From Allokutzneria multivorans (GTDB lineage: Bacteria; Actinomycetota; Actinomycetes; Mycobacteriales; Pseudonocardiaceae), in NCBI RefSeq assembly GCF_039537405.1, contig NZ_BAABAL010000017.1, positions 372,001 through 436,000 on the forward strand: a stretch of DNA of 64,000 nt, in the 5' to 3' direction. Below, piece by piece: positions 10,364-18,836 of the stretch. The first letter of the stretch is position 1. Each line of letters starts with the position of its first letter. The notes beneath the pieces were generated by a model. It was not told the DNA's origin. It did no database searches and worked only from the letters and a program-made list of their open reading frames with translations. The position numbers and the translations under genes are program-made.

Positions 10364-11242
10364 TCACTTCGGCTGGACGATGATGGGGGAGCCCTGGGGC
10401 ACCGGGAGCACCTGGACCTTGCCGGACTTGATCGCCTCGTTCACCGCCTGCTGCTGCTGGTACTGCTGGTAGCCCGCGATGCCACCGGGGAAGTTGGCCG
10501 CGGCCTGCTTGTCCACCTCGGCGGCCTGGCTGCGCAGCTCCGCCGCCTGCTTGTCGGTGAGGCCCTGCACCAGGGCGGGCTGGATGCTCGGCTTCTGCAG
10601 CAGCACCGAGTTGATCGTGATCAGCTCCACGCCGAGGGTGAGCGTCTTGAGCGTGGCGGGCAGCTGCGTGAGCACGTCCTTCTCCCACTGCGCCTTGGAA
10701 GCGGCGTCCGTGTAGAGCTTCTGCCACGGGTACTTCAGCGCCTCGTTGTCGGTCGCGCGGTCCAGCGCGGCGCCGACGTAGTTGCGCAGCAAGGAGGTCC
10801 AGCCCGGCTTCATCTGCTCGCCGCCGTCGTCCGGTGCCGCGTCGTACTTGTAGGCGATCAGCTCGTGGAACATCTGGAGCTTGCCGCCGGGCCACTTCTT
10901 GCCCGTGGGATCGGTGAACTCGGCGCAGTCGGTGTTCAGGGTGAACTTCACCGTGCCGGTCACCTTGATCTCCTGCGAGTCCTGCGTGGTGGAGGTCAGC
11001 GGCGCCGAGTCGATCCCGTCGCCCTCGCCGAAGGTGAAGTCGCGCTGGCCCGCCGGGTAGTAGTAGTGGTCGTCGTTGACGTCGCTGAAGTCGAGGTCGT
11101 TCTCGCACTCCACGAAGTTGCGCGAGTCGAAGGGGCCGTTGCCGTACTGCAACGACACCTCGCTGGAGGTCGGGTTGGCGATCGAGCAGCCCGTGGCGAA
11201 CAAGGCCAGGGCGAGCAGGGTGACACTGGCACGGGTCCTCAT
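10364..11242 (-). CDS. SPFH/prohibitin-like lipoprotein
   Basis: 292 residues. The signal ends in LALFATGC, a plausible lipobox with Cys19. The middle part (QEIKVTGTVKFTL, then the LLRNYVGAALDRA helix) and the late ELITINSVLL strand resemble the SPFH fold. It is followed by an Ala/Gln-rich helical tail (LRSQAAEVDKQAAANF, YQQYQQQQAV), as in prohibitins. The likely location is the outer face of the membrane, which is unusual for SPFH proteins. ATG 11242 was chosen because it begins the signal peptide; the frame continues upstream without a start signal. The role is unknown. Confidence 0.7.
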   Translation of the reverse strand: MRTRASVTLLALALFATGCSIANPTSSEVSLQYGNGPFDSRNFVECENDLDFSDVNDDHYYYPAGQRDFTFGEGDGIDSAPLTSTTQDSQEIKVTGTVKFTLNTDCAEFTDPTGKKWPGGKLQMFHELIAYKYDAAPDDGGEQMKPGWTSLLRNYVGAALDRATDNEALKYPWQKLYTDAASKAQWEKDVLTQLPATLKTLTLGVELITINSVLLQKPSIQPALVQGLTDKQAAELRSQAAEVDKQAAANFPGGIAGYQQYQQQQAVNEAIKSGKVQVLPVPQGSPIIVQPK

Positions 11243-11362
11243 TTCCGCTTGGTACCACGGAATCCGCGGGACCCCTCCCGTACTGCCCAAGTCCAGATCC
11301 GATCGGTAGGGCTCCGTCATGAAGGGGCCATGAGGGGGATAGGCGAGGCGGCCTCGCGTACC

Positions 11363-11378
11363 TAGGCTCGCTGTCGTG
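11363..11378 (+). promoter_or_regulatory. -10 box and leaderless start of the M64 peptidase gene
   Basis: TAGGCT at 11363-11368 ends 7 nt before the GTG at 11376. No Shine-Dalgarno is present. Confidence 0.5.
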
Positions 11379-13637
11379 CTGAGCCGAATCGCGGGCCTTG
11401 TCGGAGCGTTGACCATCGCGCTGAGCGGCGTGCCCGCGCAGGCCCAGACGGCCGATCCGCCGGGGACCGTGGTGCCCGTGCAGGTGTCCGGCGACCCGGC
11501 GAAGCGCTTCAACCTGGTGATCGTGCCCGACGGCTACACGGCGGCGGAGCTGCCGAAGTTCCGCGAGCACGTGAACAAGCACCTCAACGTGATGTGGACG
11601 CTGGAGCCGTTCAAGTCCTACCGCAGCTACGTCAACGTGTACACGGTGGAGGTCGCTTCGCCGGAGTCCGGTGTCAGCTGCGACCCGAACCTCACCTCGC
11701 CGCAGAAGAAAACCCCGCTGCGCATGGGTTTCTGGGGCGGTTGCAACGCGTCGAGCGTGCAGCGACTGCTCACAGTGGACAGTGCGGCGGTGAACCGGTA
11801 CGCGGATCTGGTCACGGGCACTTCGGGTTCGAACCGCCAGCTGCTGGCCATCGCCAACAGCGACACCTACGGCGGCGCGGGCGGAACGTACGCAACAGCC
11901 TCCGGCGGGAACGCGTTGTCCGCGCTCATCACGCCGCACGAACTCGGGCACTCGTTGGGCAAGCTCGACGACGAGTACGACTACTACCAGCGCGGAGTTC
12001 GCGGCGGGACGTTTACCGGAAGTGAACCGGGCTCGGTGCACCACACGCTGCTGACCGAACAGCAGATGAAGGAGCAGCAGAAGAAGTGGTGGCGCTGGCT
12101 GGGCGAACCGAGCGAGTCGGGCGGCGTGATCGGTCGCTACGAAGCCGGACTGTATGCCAGCAAAGGGGTTTGGCGGCCCAGCGCGCACTCGATGATGAAG
12201 ACGCTCGGCTACTACTTCGACCAGCCGAGCCGTGAGCGCATGACGGAGAAGCTGTCCGCGAAGACCACGCTCATCCAGGACAGCACGCCGGACGCCAAGC
12301 CGATCGGCGCGGATCGCGTGGTGTGGGTGGAGCCGCAGCACCCGGTCAGTCATCGGCTCGAAGTCACGTGGACGCTCGACGGGAAACCCTTGGACGCCAA
12401 GGGAACTCGTGCGGTTGACCTTGCCGCGCTGAAGCTCGCTCCCGGTAAGTACTCGCTCACGGCGACCGTGGTCGACCCGACCGAGTTCGTCCGCGATCCC
12501 GCGATTCGCGCGGCGTTGACGAAGAGCCGGACGTGGTCCGTGGACACCTCGATCACCACTCCGCGTGAGCCCGTCGCGGTCGACTTCCTCGCCTCGACGC
12601 CGATCGATCGCCCCGTTGGCGCAACGGATGTCGTGTACGTGCAGACCTCACGTCCTGTTGCGCAGCAACCTGAAGTGACGTGGAAGCTCGACGGCAAGCC
12701 GGTCAGCACTTCCGTTGACGGCCGCGACCTAGACCTTGGCGCGCTGCGAATCGCCAAGGGGCAGCACAACCTCACTGCGACGGTGGGGGAGCGCACGCGG
12801 ACTTGGACGGTCGATGTCACGGGGCCGACGGTGCGGCCGGAACTGTCCAAGCCGTTGCTCACCATCAACAAGCCCGGCAAACCCGCCGAGTATGTGTTCA
12901 ACGGTCCCTTCACCATGCGGCTCACGGCGACCGACAACGCCAAGGGCTTTGTCGTGCCGGAGTTCCGCACCAACGGCGATGGGTGGTTCAACTACTTCGG
13001 CTGGCCGACCGACGCGTCGAAGCCGTTTCTGTTCACTCCCAACGGCACCGTGATCGACGACCTCGTCTACGGCAAGCTCGGCAAGCCGCGACTGTCCCCT
13101 TGGGACGATGTGCCGCCGGGATATGGCAAGCACACCATCGAATACCGCGCGATCGATCCTGCGGGCAACATCGGCGGCTCTGAACAGTTCGGCGTGACGC
13201 TGCTGCGCGAGCCTCCGGCATGCACCACGACGATCACGGGCCGTCGCGTGGGGCCGCTGAACATCGGCTCCGGCGTCACGTGCCTTGACCGTGCCGACGT
13301 GGTCGGGCCGGTGACCGTGGCGGCTGGGGCGTCGTTGGTTTCCACGGGGTCTTCGATCGTTGGTCCCGTGACGTCCTCCGGCGCGGCGAACGTGCACCTG
13401 TTGGACAGCAACGTCACCGGCTCGGTGGAGGTCGTCGGCGCGACCGGAGACGTGACGGTGGTTGGCGGTCGGGTCAACGGGTTGGTGCGCTTGGCGGACA
13501 ACAAGGCGCCCGTGTTGGCGGGAACCCAGGTCTACGGGGTCATCCAGTGCTCCGGGAACGCGTCGGTGCCCTCGAACCTTGGTGCTCCGGTCGCCGGGAT
13601 CGGTGCCGCGCTCGGGCAGTGCGCGTCGCTGCGATGA
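11376..13637 (+). CDS. Secreted M64-family (IgA peptidase-like) zinc metallopeptidase
   Basis: 753 residues. Signal peptide about 1-23 (ending GVPAQAQ). The start of the M64 domain is marked by FNLVIVPDGYT, and the zinc site by HELGHSLGKLDDEY (HExxH with the trailing Asp/Glu). Two related beta-rich modules follow, each opening with DRVVWVEP or TDVVYVQT and containing EVTWTLDGKP or EVTWKLDGKP. A further domain covers about 490-600. The C-terminal 130 residues are short beta repeats (GPLNIGSGVTC, VVGPVTVAAG, SIVGPVTSSG), probably a beta-helix. It acts outside the cell on protein; the true substrate is unknown. Confidence 0.88.
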   Translation: MLSRIAGLVGALTIALSGVPAQAQTADPPGTVVPVQVSGDPAKRFNLVIVPDGYTAAELPKFREHVNKHLNVMWTLEPFKSYRSYVNVYTVEVASPESGVSCDPNLTSPQKKTPLRMGFWGGCNASSVQRLLTVDSAAVNRYADLVTGTSGSNRQLLAIANSDTYGGAGGTYATASGGNALSALITPHELGHSLGKLDDEYDYYQRGVRGGTFTGSEPGSVHHTLLTEQQMKEQQKKWWRWLGEPSESGGVIGRYEAGLYASKGVWRPSAHSMMKTLGYYFDQPSRERMTEKLSAKTTLIQDSTPDAKPIGADRVVWVEPQHPVSHRLEVTWTLDGKPLDAKGTRAVDLAALKLAPGKYSLTATVVDPTEFVRDPAIRAALTKSRTWSVDTSITTPREPVAVDFLASTPIDRPVGATDVVYVQTSRPVAQQPEVTWKLDGKPVSTSVDGRDLDLGALRIAKGQHNLTATVGERTRTWTVDVTGPTVRPELSKPLLTINKPGKPAEYVFNGPFTMRLTATDNAKGFVVPEFRTNGDGWFNYFGWPTDASKPFLFTPNGTVIDDLVYGKLGKPRLSPWDDVPPGYGKHTIEYRAIDPAGNIGGSEQFGVTLLREPPACTTTITGRRVGPLNIGSGVTCLDRADVVGPVTVAAGASLVSTGSSIVGPVTSSGAANVHLLDSNVTGSVEVVGATGDVTVVGGRVNGLVRLADNKAPVLAGTQVYGVIQCSGNASVPSNLGAPVAGIGAALGQCASLR

Positions 13638-13656
13638 GGCCGATCGGGTAAGCAAG

Positions 13657-13734
13657 CTTTTGCAGTCCGCCAAGCCTTGATCTGGCTTGGCGGGCATGGA
13701 AGCCTGCGGTTTCCCTGCCCTTAGGCTGCAAAAG
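13657..13734. terminator. Nested hairpin after the M64 gene
   Basis: CCGCCAAGCC at 13667-13676 is perfectly inverted at 13684-13693 (terminator stem). An outer 9-bp repeat, CTTTTGCAG at 13657-13665 and CTGCAAAAG at 13726-13734, encloses it and reaches into the pullulanase leader. The outer pairing would place the pullulanase ribosome-binding region near the stem base. Confidence 0.6.
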
Positions 13735-13753
13735 TTTGCGACAAGGAGGTCGC

Positions 13754-16450
13754 ATGACTCGGCGACCGCTGGCTGTACTGCTGGTTTCGTCCGTGCTCGC
13801 CGCGCTCTTCGCGGCTCCGGCGGAGGCAGCTCCGGCCGAGACGGACCTCACCAAGGCGAAGGCGGTCTGGGTCGGCCGCGACCACGTCGTGTGGAACGGG
13901 CCGACGACCGCCGGAGAACACGAGCTGCGGCACGACCCGCAGGGCTCGATCAAGGTCGTCAACGGCCGGATCGAAGGCGGAACGCCGATCACGTTGCGGC
14001 CGGAGCCGAACGGGCTTCCCGCCGGGATCGCCGCGAAGTTCCCGCACCTGCGCGGGAAACCCGTCTACAAGCTCGCCAGCTCGGCGACTGCGGCGGAAGC
14101 TCTGCGCGGCCAGGTCGTCGCGGCCCACCGCGAAGGCGGAGCGCTCAAAGACGCGACGGGCGTGCAGATCGCAGGCGTGCTCGACGATCTGTATGCGGCG
14201 CAAGCGAGTCAGCGCACGTATGGGCCGACTTTCTCTGGCGCGCAAGCAACTCTGCGTGTGTGGGCGCCCACCGCGCGATCGGTGAAGCTGCGCCTGTTCG
14301 ACTCGGTGAGCGCGCAGCCGAAGGTGCTCGACCTCGCGCGAGACGCGGCTTCGGGCTCGTGGTCGGGCACGGGTGCCTGGCGCGACAAGTACTACCAGTT
14401 CGAGGTTTCCGCCTGGCAGCCCGCGACGCAGCGCGTGGAGACGGTCGCGGTCACTGACCCGTATTCCCTTGCGCTGAGCGTGGATTCGACGCACTCCCAG
14501 ATCGCCGACCTCGCCGAAGCGCGGACGATGCCGAGCGGCTGGCAGGCCGACGTGGCCAAGGGGCTCGGCGACGATCCGACCGAGCACGCGATCACCGAGC
14601 TGCACGTGCGGGACTTCTCGATCGCCGACTCCTCGGTGCCGGAGAACGATCGCGGCACCTACAAAGCCTTCACCCACCGCGAATCCTTCGGCATGAAGCA
14701 CTTGAAGCGGTTGGCGCAGGCGGGCATGGACACCGTGCACTTCCAACCCACGTTCGACATCGCCACGATCCCGGAGCGCCGCGCCGACCAGGCGAAGCCC
14801 GCGTGCGACCTCGCGTCCCTGCCCGCCGACTCCGACCAGCAGCAGGCGTGCGTCGGCGCGGTCGCGGCGAAGGACGGCTTCAACTGGGGCTACGACCCGC
14901 TGCACTACGACGTGCCCGAGGGCTCATACGCGACGCCCGACGCGCAATCTGGCTGGGCGCGGTCGAAGCAGTACCGCGAGATGGTGAAATCCCTGCACGA
15001 CAACGGTAACCGCGTTGTAGTGGACGTGGTCTACAACCACACGGCGGCTTCAGGCAACGCGGCGCACTCCGTGCTGGACCGAGTCGTTCCCGGCTACTAC
15101 CAGCGGTTGCTGGACGACGGGTCGGTCGCGAACTCCACGTGCTGCGCGAACACCGCCTCGGAGAACGCGATGATGGGCAAGCTCGTCGTGGACTCCGTCG
15201 TGCGATGGGCTCGACTGTACAAAGTGGACGGTTTCCGGTTCGACCTGATGGCCCATCACCCCAAGGCGAACATCCTTGCGGTGCGGTCCGCGTTGAACGC
15301 GCTCACGGTGGCGAAGGACGGCGTGGACGGCAAGCGCGTGCACCTCTACGGCGAGGGGTGGGACTTCGGCGAGGTCGCGGGCAACGCGCGCTTCGAGCAG
15401 GCCAGCCAGGTCAACATGGCCGGGACCGGCATCGGCACGTTCTCCGACCGGCTTCGCGACGCGGTGCGCGGCGGCGGGCCGTTCGACGGTGACCCGCGTG
15501 TGCAGGGTCTCGGTTCCGGGCTGGCCGGAGCCGCGAATGGTTCGCCTGCCAACGGTTCCGCCGAACAGCAGGCCGCGCGGCTGGCGAACTACACCGACCT
15601 CGTGAAGCTCGGAATGGCGGGCAATGGCGCGAACTTCCGCTTCCGGTCCACCGCCGGGCATGACGTCAACGGCCGCGACGTTTCCTACAACGGCAGCGCT
15701 GCGGGCTACACGGCCTCTCCGGTTGAGGCGGTCACGTACTCCGACGCGCACGACAACGAGGCGCTGTACGACACCCTTGCTTTCAAGTTGCCGCAAGGGA
15801 CTTCGATGGCCGACCGCGTCCGCATGCAGGTGGTCGCGCTCGCGCCGACCCTGCTCGGGCAAGGGCAGCCGTTCGTGCTCGCGGGCACCGAGTTCCTGCG
15901 CTCGAAGTCCATGGACCGCAACAGCTATGACTCGGGTGACTGGTTCAACCGCTACGACCCTTCGCTGCGCACTTCGGGCTTCGGCGGAGGTCTTCCGCCC
16001 GCGCGCGACAACCAGGACAAGTGGCAGTACTCCAAGCCGCTGCTGGCCGATCCCGCGCTCCGACCGTCCACTTCGGACATGCAGACCTCGTTGGACCGCA
16101 CCGTGGACCTGTTGCGGATCAGGAAGTCCTCGCCGCTGTTCACGTTGAAGGACCAGGCGATCGTGCAGCAGAAGCTGTCCTTCCCCGATCCCGGGCCGCA
16201 GGCCGAGGCGGGCGTTGTGGTGGCGCACCTCGACGATCTGGTCGGCGCCAACGTGGACCCGAACCGCGAGGGCGTGCTCGTGGTGATCAACCCGAGGCCG
16301 ACCGCGCAGTCCGTGCTGCTGCCGCCGGGCATCCCGTGGAAGCTGCACGAGATCCAGGCCGCGGGCACCGACCGGACGGTCAAGGAGGCCGGTACGGAGC
16401 GCGGCGTCGGGCAGATCCCGGCTCGCACCGTCGCGGTCTTCGTCAGGTGA
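13754..16450 (+). CDS. pulA: Secreted pullulanase-type alpha-1,6-glucosidase (GH13)
   Basis: 898 residues. The signal peptide ends near residue 25 (AAPAEA). It is followed by a starch-binding-like N-terminal domain, a CBM48-like domain (ATLRVWAPTARSVKLRLFD) and the GH13 barrel. The four GH13 regions are DVVYNHTA, GFRFDLM (nucleophile Asp), HLYGEGWDF (acid/base Glu) and YSDAHDNEALYD. A C-terminal all-beta domain of the pullulanase type ends the protein. It debranches pullulan, amylopectin and glycogen outside the cell. ATG 13754 has AGGAGG at 13744-13749; an upstream in-frame start at 13736 has none. Confidence 0.94.
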   Translation: MTRRPLAVLLVSSVLAALFAAPAEAAPAETDLTKAKAVWVGRDHVVWNGPTTAGEHELRHDPQGSIKVVNGRIEGGTPITLRPEPNGLPAGIAAKFPHLRGKPVYKLASSATAAEALRGQVVAAHREGGALKDATGVQIAGVLDDLYAAQASQRTYGPTFSGAQATLRVWAPTARSVKLRLFDSVSAQPKVLDLARDAASGSWSGTGAWRDKYYQFEVSAWQPATQRVETVAVTDPYSLALSVDSTHSQIADLAEARTMPSGWQADVAKGLGDDPTEHAITELHVRDFSIADSSVPENDRGTYKAFTHRESFGMKHLKRLAQAGMDTVHFQPTFDIATIPERRADQAKPACDLASLPADSDQQQACVGAVAAKDGFNWGYDPLHYDVPEGSYATPDAQSGWARSKQYREMVKSLHDNGNRVVVDVVYNHTAASGNAAHSVLDRVVPGYYQRLLDDGSVANSTCCANTASENAMMGKLVVDSVVRWARLYKVDGFRFDLMAHHPKANILAVRSALNALTVAKDGVDGKRVHLYGEGWDFGEVAGNARFEQASQVNMAGTGIGTFSDRLRDAVRGGGPFDGDPRVQGLGSGLAGAANGSPANGSAEQQAARLANYTDLVKLGMAGNGANFRFRSTAGHDVNGRDVSYNGSAAGYTASPVEAVTYSDAHDNEALYDTLAFKLPQGTSMADRVRMQVVALAPTLLGQGQPFVLAGTEFLRSKSMDRNSYDSGDWFNRYDPSLRTSGFGGGLPPARDNQDKWQYSKPLLADPALRPSTSDMQTSLDRTVDLLRIRKSSPLFTLKDQAIVQQKLSFPDPGPQAEAGVVVAHLDDLVGANVDPNREGVLVVINPRPTAQSVLLPPGIPWKLHEIQAAGTDRTVKEAGTERGVGQIPARTVAVFVR

Positions 16451-16460
16451 GCGGTCTTCG

Positions 16461-16952
16461 TCAGGTGAAGCGGGCCTGAACCTCGGGCTTCCCGGCCAGC
16501 TCGGCCGGGAAGCCCGGCCCCATCCGCGAGCGCACCGAGTCGGCGGTGAACGGCTCGCCGCACTCCGAGCACACGGTCTTGGCGTGCGCGGCACTGCCGC
16601 AGGAGTGCACGAGGTGCACGGGCGCGCCGTCCTCGCTGGTCAGCCACTTGTCGCCCCAGCGGACCATCGCCGCGAGCACGGGAAAGAAGTCCCGGCCCTT
16701 CTCGGTCAGCACGTACTCGTGGCGCGCGGGTTTGTCCTGGTAGAGCACGCGGTCCAGCAGGCCCTCCGCCGTCAGCCGGGCGAGCCGGTCGGCCAGCGTG
16801 TTGCGCGCGATGCCCAGCACGCGCTGCATCTCGTCGAAGCGGCGCACGCCGTAGAACGCCTCGCGCAGCACCAGCGGTGTCCACCAGTCGCCGAGCAGGT
16901 CCATCGTGCGTGCCACAGAACACGGGAGCTGGTTGAAGGCCGTGCGCTTCAC
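16461..16952 (-). CDS. HxlR-family transcriptional regulator with Cys-rich tail
   Basis: 163 residues. The winged helix-turn-helix core is typical of HxlR (CSVARTMDLLGDWWTPLVLRE, then FDEMQRVLGIARNTLADRL). The C-terminal extension holds HSCGSAAHAKTVCSECGEPF, three Cys and two His that could bind a metal or form a redox switch. GTG 16952 is preceded by TAGTAT (plus-strand 16960-16965) at 7 nt, so the mRNA is probably leaderless. Its stop lies 10 bp from the pullulanase stop (convergent). The regulated genes are unknown. Confidence 0.88.
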   Translation of the reverse strand: MKRTAFNQLPCSVARTMDLLGDWWTPLVLREAFYGVRRFDEMQRVLGIARNTLADRLARLTAEGLLDRVLYQDKPARHEYVLTEKGRDFFPVLAAMVRWGDKWLTSEDGAPVHLVHSCGSAAHAKTVCSECGEPFTADSVRSRMGPGFPAELAGKPEVQARFT

Positions 16953-16959
16953 CCGGGTG

Positions 16960-16965
16960 ATACTA
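16960..16965 (-). promoter_or_regulatory. -10 box of the HxlR gene (leaderless)
   Basis: TAGTAT on the minus strand ends 7 nt before the GTG at 16952. Confidence 0.45.
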
Positions 16966-17170
16966 AGTCCGGTTCGCGGGGGCCGTGTTCGCGATAGCCG
17001 CGCCCAGCCCGCCCCTGGCGGCGCCGCCGGGCAGCCCACGTACAACACCGGTACGCAGACTACCCGCCGACTTGCCAGGAACGACCTCGATCCCGACTCT
17101 CATCGAACGAGCCCCCACGAACCGGACTAGGGTTGCCTAGATGAACTGAGCTGGTTGGAGGGGTTTGTCC

Positions 17171-17938
17171 GTGTTTCAGCGCTACGTGGCCATCGGGGAC
17201 AGCACGGTGGAGGGCCTCGACGACCCGGACGGCCGGGGTGGCTACCGGGGCTGGGCGAACCGCCTCGCCGAGAAGCTGGGCGAGGCCAACCCCGAGCTGC
17301 TCTACGCCAACCTGGCCATCCGTGGCCGGACCAGCGACGAGGTGCGCGCCGAGCAGCTCGAACCCGCGCTCGCCATGGAGCCCGACCTGGTGACCCTCGT
17401 CGTGGGCACCAACGACCTGCTGCGGCCGAAGTTCTCGCTGCACGCGACCATGACGAACATCCAGGTCATGCACACCGCGCTGATCTCGGCCGGCGCGCGG
17501 GTGCTCACCTTCACCATGCCCGACCTGACCCCGATCGCCCCGGTCACCAAGATCGTCCGCAAGCGGCTGCTGGCCTACAACGACGGCCTGCGCGTGCTGT
17601 GCCGCCGCACCGGCGCGACGCTCGTGCAGGTCGACCGCGAGCCGATCTGCGCCGACGCCCGGCTGTGGAGCGACGACCGCCTGCACGCGAACTCCCTCGG
17701 CCACGAGCGCATCGCCGCCGCGCTGGCGGAGGGCCTCGGCCTGCCCGGCTCCGACGGCTCGTGGCGGGACGCGCTGCCCGCGCAGCCCGCGCCGAGGTGG
17801 CAGAACGTGGTCGCCGCCGAGATCGCCTGGCTGCGCAACCACTTCGGGCCGTGGGTCGTGCGCCACGCCAAGGGCGTCTCCTCCGGCAAGGACATCACCC
17901 CGAAGCGCCCCACCCTGGCCCCGCTCACCCCCAACTAG
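17171..17938 (+). CDS. SGNH/GDSL-family hydrolase (cytoplasmic)
   Basis: 255 residues. Block I is VAIGDSTVEG (nucleophile Ser), the block III/oxyanion Asn is in VVGTNDLLRP, and block V is DDRLHANSLGH (catalytic Asp and His). No signal peptide is present. The C-terminus has an extra Trp-rich helix (EIAWLRNHFGPWV) and a basic Pro-rich tail. GTG 17171 lies 9 nt after GGAGG (17157-17161); a TTG at 17165 would be too close. It is probably an esterase or acyl hydrolase of unknown substrate. Confidence 0.85.
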   Translation: MFQRYVAIGDSTVEGLDDPDGRGGYRGWANRLAEKLGEANPELLYANLAIRGRTSDEVRAEQLEPALAMEPDLVTLVVGTNDLLRPKFSLHATMTNIQVMHTALISAGARVLTFTMPDLTPIAPVTKIVRKRLLAYNDGLRVLCRRTGATLVQVDREPICADARLWSDDRLHANSLGHERIAAALAEGLGLPGSDGSWRDALPAQPAPRWQNVVAAEIAWLRNHFGPWVVRHAKGVSSGKDITPKRPTLAPLTPN

Positions 17939-17947
17939 TCCTCCTTC

Positions 17948-17987
17948 GCGTTTTGGCAACCTGAAGCGCGACGCGTTGCCAAAACGC
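17948..17987. terminator. Bidirectional terminator hairpin
   Basis: GCGTTTTGGCAAC at 17948-17960 is perfectly inverted at 17975-17987 (13-bp stem, 14-nt loop). It lies between the convergent SGNH hydrolase and alpha/beta hydrolase genes. T and A runs inside the stem would give U-tracts in both directions. A relative occurs at 52143. Confidence 0.8.
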
Positions 17988-18004
17988 CAAGGGCGGAGTG
18001 CGAG

Positions 18005-18763
18005 CTACAGGGTGCGGAGGAGGGCCAGGACGGCGTCGGGGTTCTGCACCTGGGCGTTGTGGCCGAGTCCTCGGAGGATGACGGGGTTGGGGACGAGGGC
18101 GCGGAGGTCGGCGGCGGGGCTCATCGGGTCGTGCTCGCCCGCCGCCAGGGTCACGCGGGAGCGCGCCGCCGCGAGCAGGCCGGGCATGTCGGGGGCCCCG
18201 ATGCCGAACGCGCGCTGGTCCATCGCCAGGCGCCAGCCTCCGTCGGCGAGCACGAGGCCGCCCTCCACCTCGGAGGAGTCGGCTTCGACCAGGCCGTGCA
18301 GGCCGGAGACCTTGAGGTAGCGCTCCGCGGCTTGGGCGCGGTTGTCGAAGGCGCGCGCGGGTTTCCCGGCGGCAGCGGCGGCTCCGGCCAGCTCCTGGTC
18401 GGACCAGCTGGCCTTGATGCCGAGGCCGCACACCGCTTCCACGCGCACGCCGAACCAGCCGCTGGCCAGCGCGAGCCCGACGACGCCTCCGAGGGAGTGC
18501 CCGAGCACGACGACCCGCTCCGCACCACGGACGCACTGCGCGACGGCCGCGGCCATGTCGCCGAAGGAGTAGTGCTCGGCGGGCTCGGAGTCGCCGTGCC
18601 CCGGCAGGTCGGGGACCGCCCACGAGCCGTCCCAGTACTGGTCCAGCCTGGCGATCACCCCGTTCCACGCCTCGCTGGTCGCACCCATCCCGTGCAGCAG
18701 CAACAGGGTTGGGCCGCCTTCTCCGCCTCTACGCACGCGCAACGTCACACCATGATCATCCAC
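18005..18763 (-). CDS. Alpha/beta hydrolase
   Basis: 252 residues. The oxyanion region is LLLLHGMGATSEAW, the nucleophile elbow VLGHSLGGVV, the acid residue is in LAAGEHDPMSP and the catalytic His in RGLGHNAQVQ. It resembles small esterases and C-C hydrolases of the same fold. No signal peptide. GTG 18763 begins the protein, and the P450 gene starts divergently at 18837, leaving 73 bp for both promoters. The substrate is unknown. Confidence 0.87.
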   Translation of the reverse strand: MDDHGVTLRVRRGGEGGPTLLLLHGMGATSEAWNGVIARLDQYWDGSWAVPDLPGHGDSEPAEHYSFGDMAAAVAQCVRGAERVVVLGHSLGGVVGLALASGWFGVRVEAVCGLGIKASWSDQELAGAAAAAGKPARAFDNRAQAAERYLKVSGLHGLVEADSSEVEGGLVLADGGWRLAMDQRAFGIGAPDMPGLLAAARSRVTLAAGEHDPMSPAADLRALVPNPVILRGLGHNAQVQNPDAVLALLRTL

Positions 18764-18812
18764 CTAGCGGTAGCTCTCTGTCGCGGGTGGAGCACCGATC
18801 GTTGCCTTTCTG

Positions 18813-18834
18813 CTCCAATGGGCCTCCAATGGGC
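18813..18834 (+). repeat. Tandem 11-bp duplication before the P450 start
   Basis: CTCCAATGGGC occurs twice head to tail (18813-18823, 18824-18834), ending 2 bp before the GTG at 18837. It adds one 11-bp step to the leader. No Shine-Dalgarno is visible. Confidence 0.6.
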
Positions 18835-18836
18835 TC

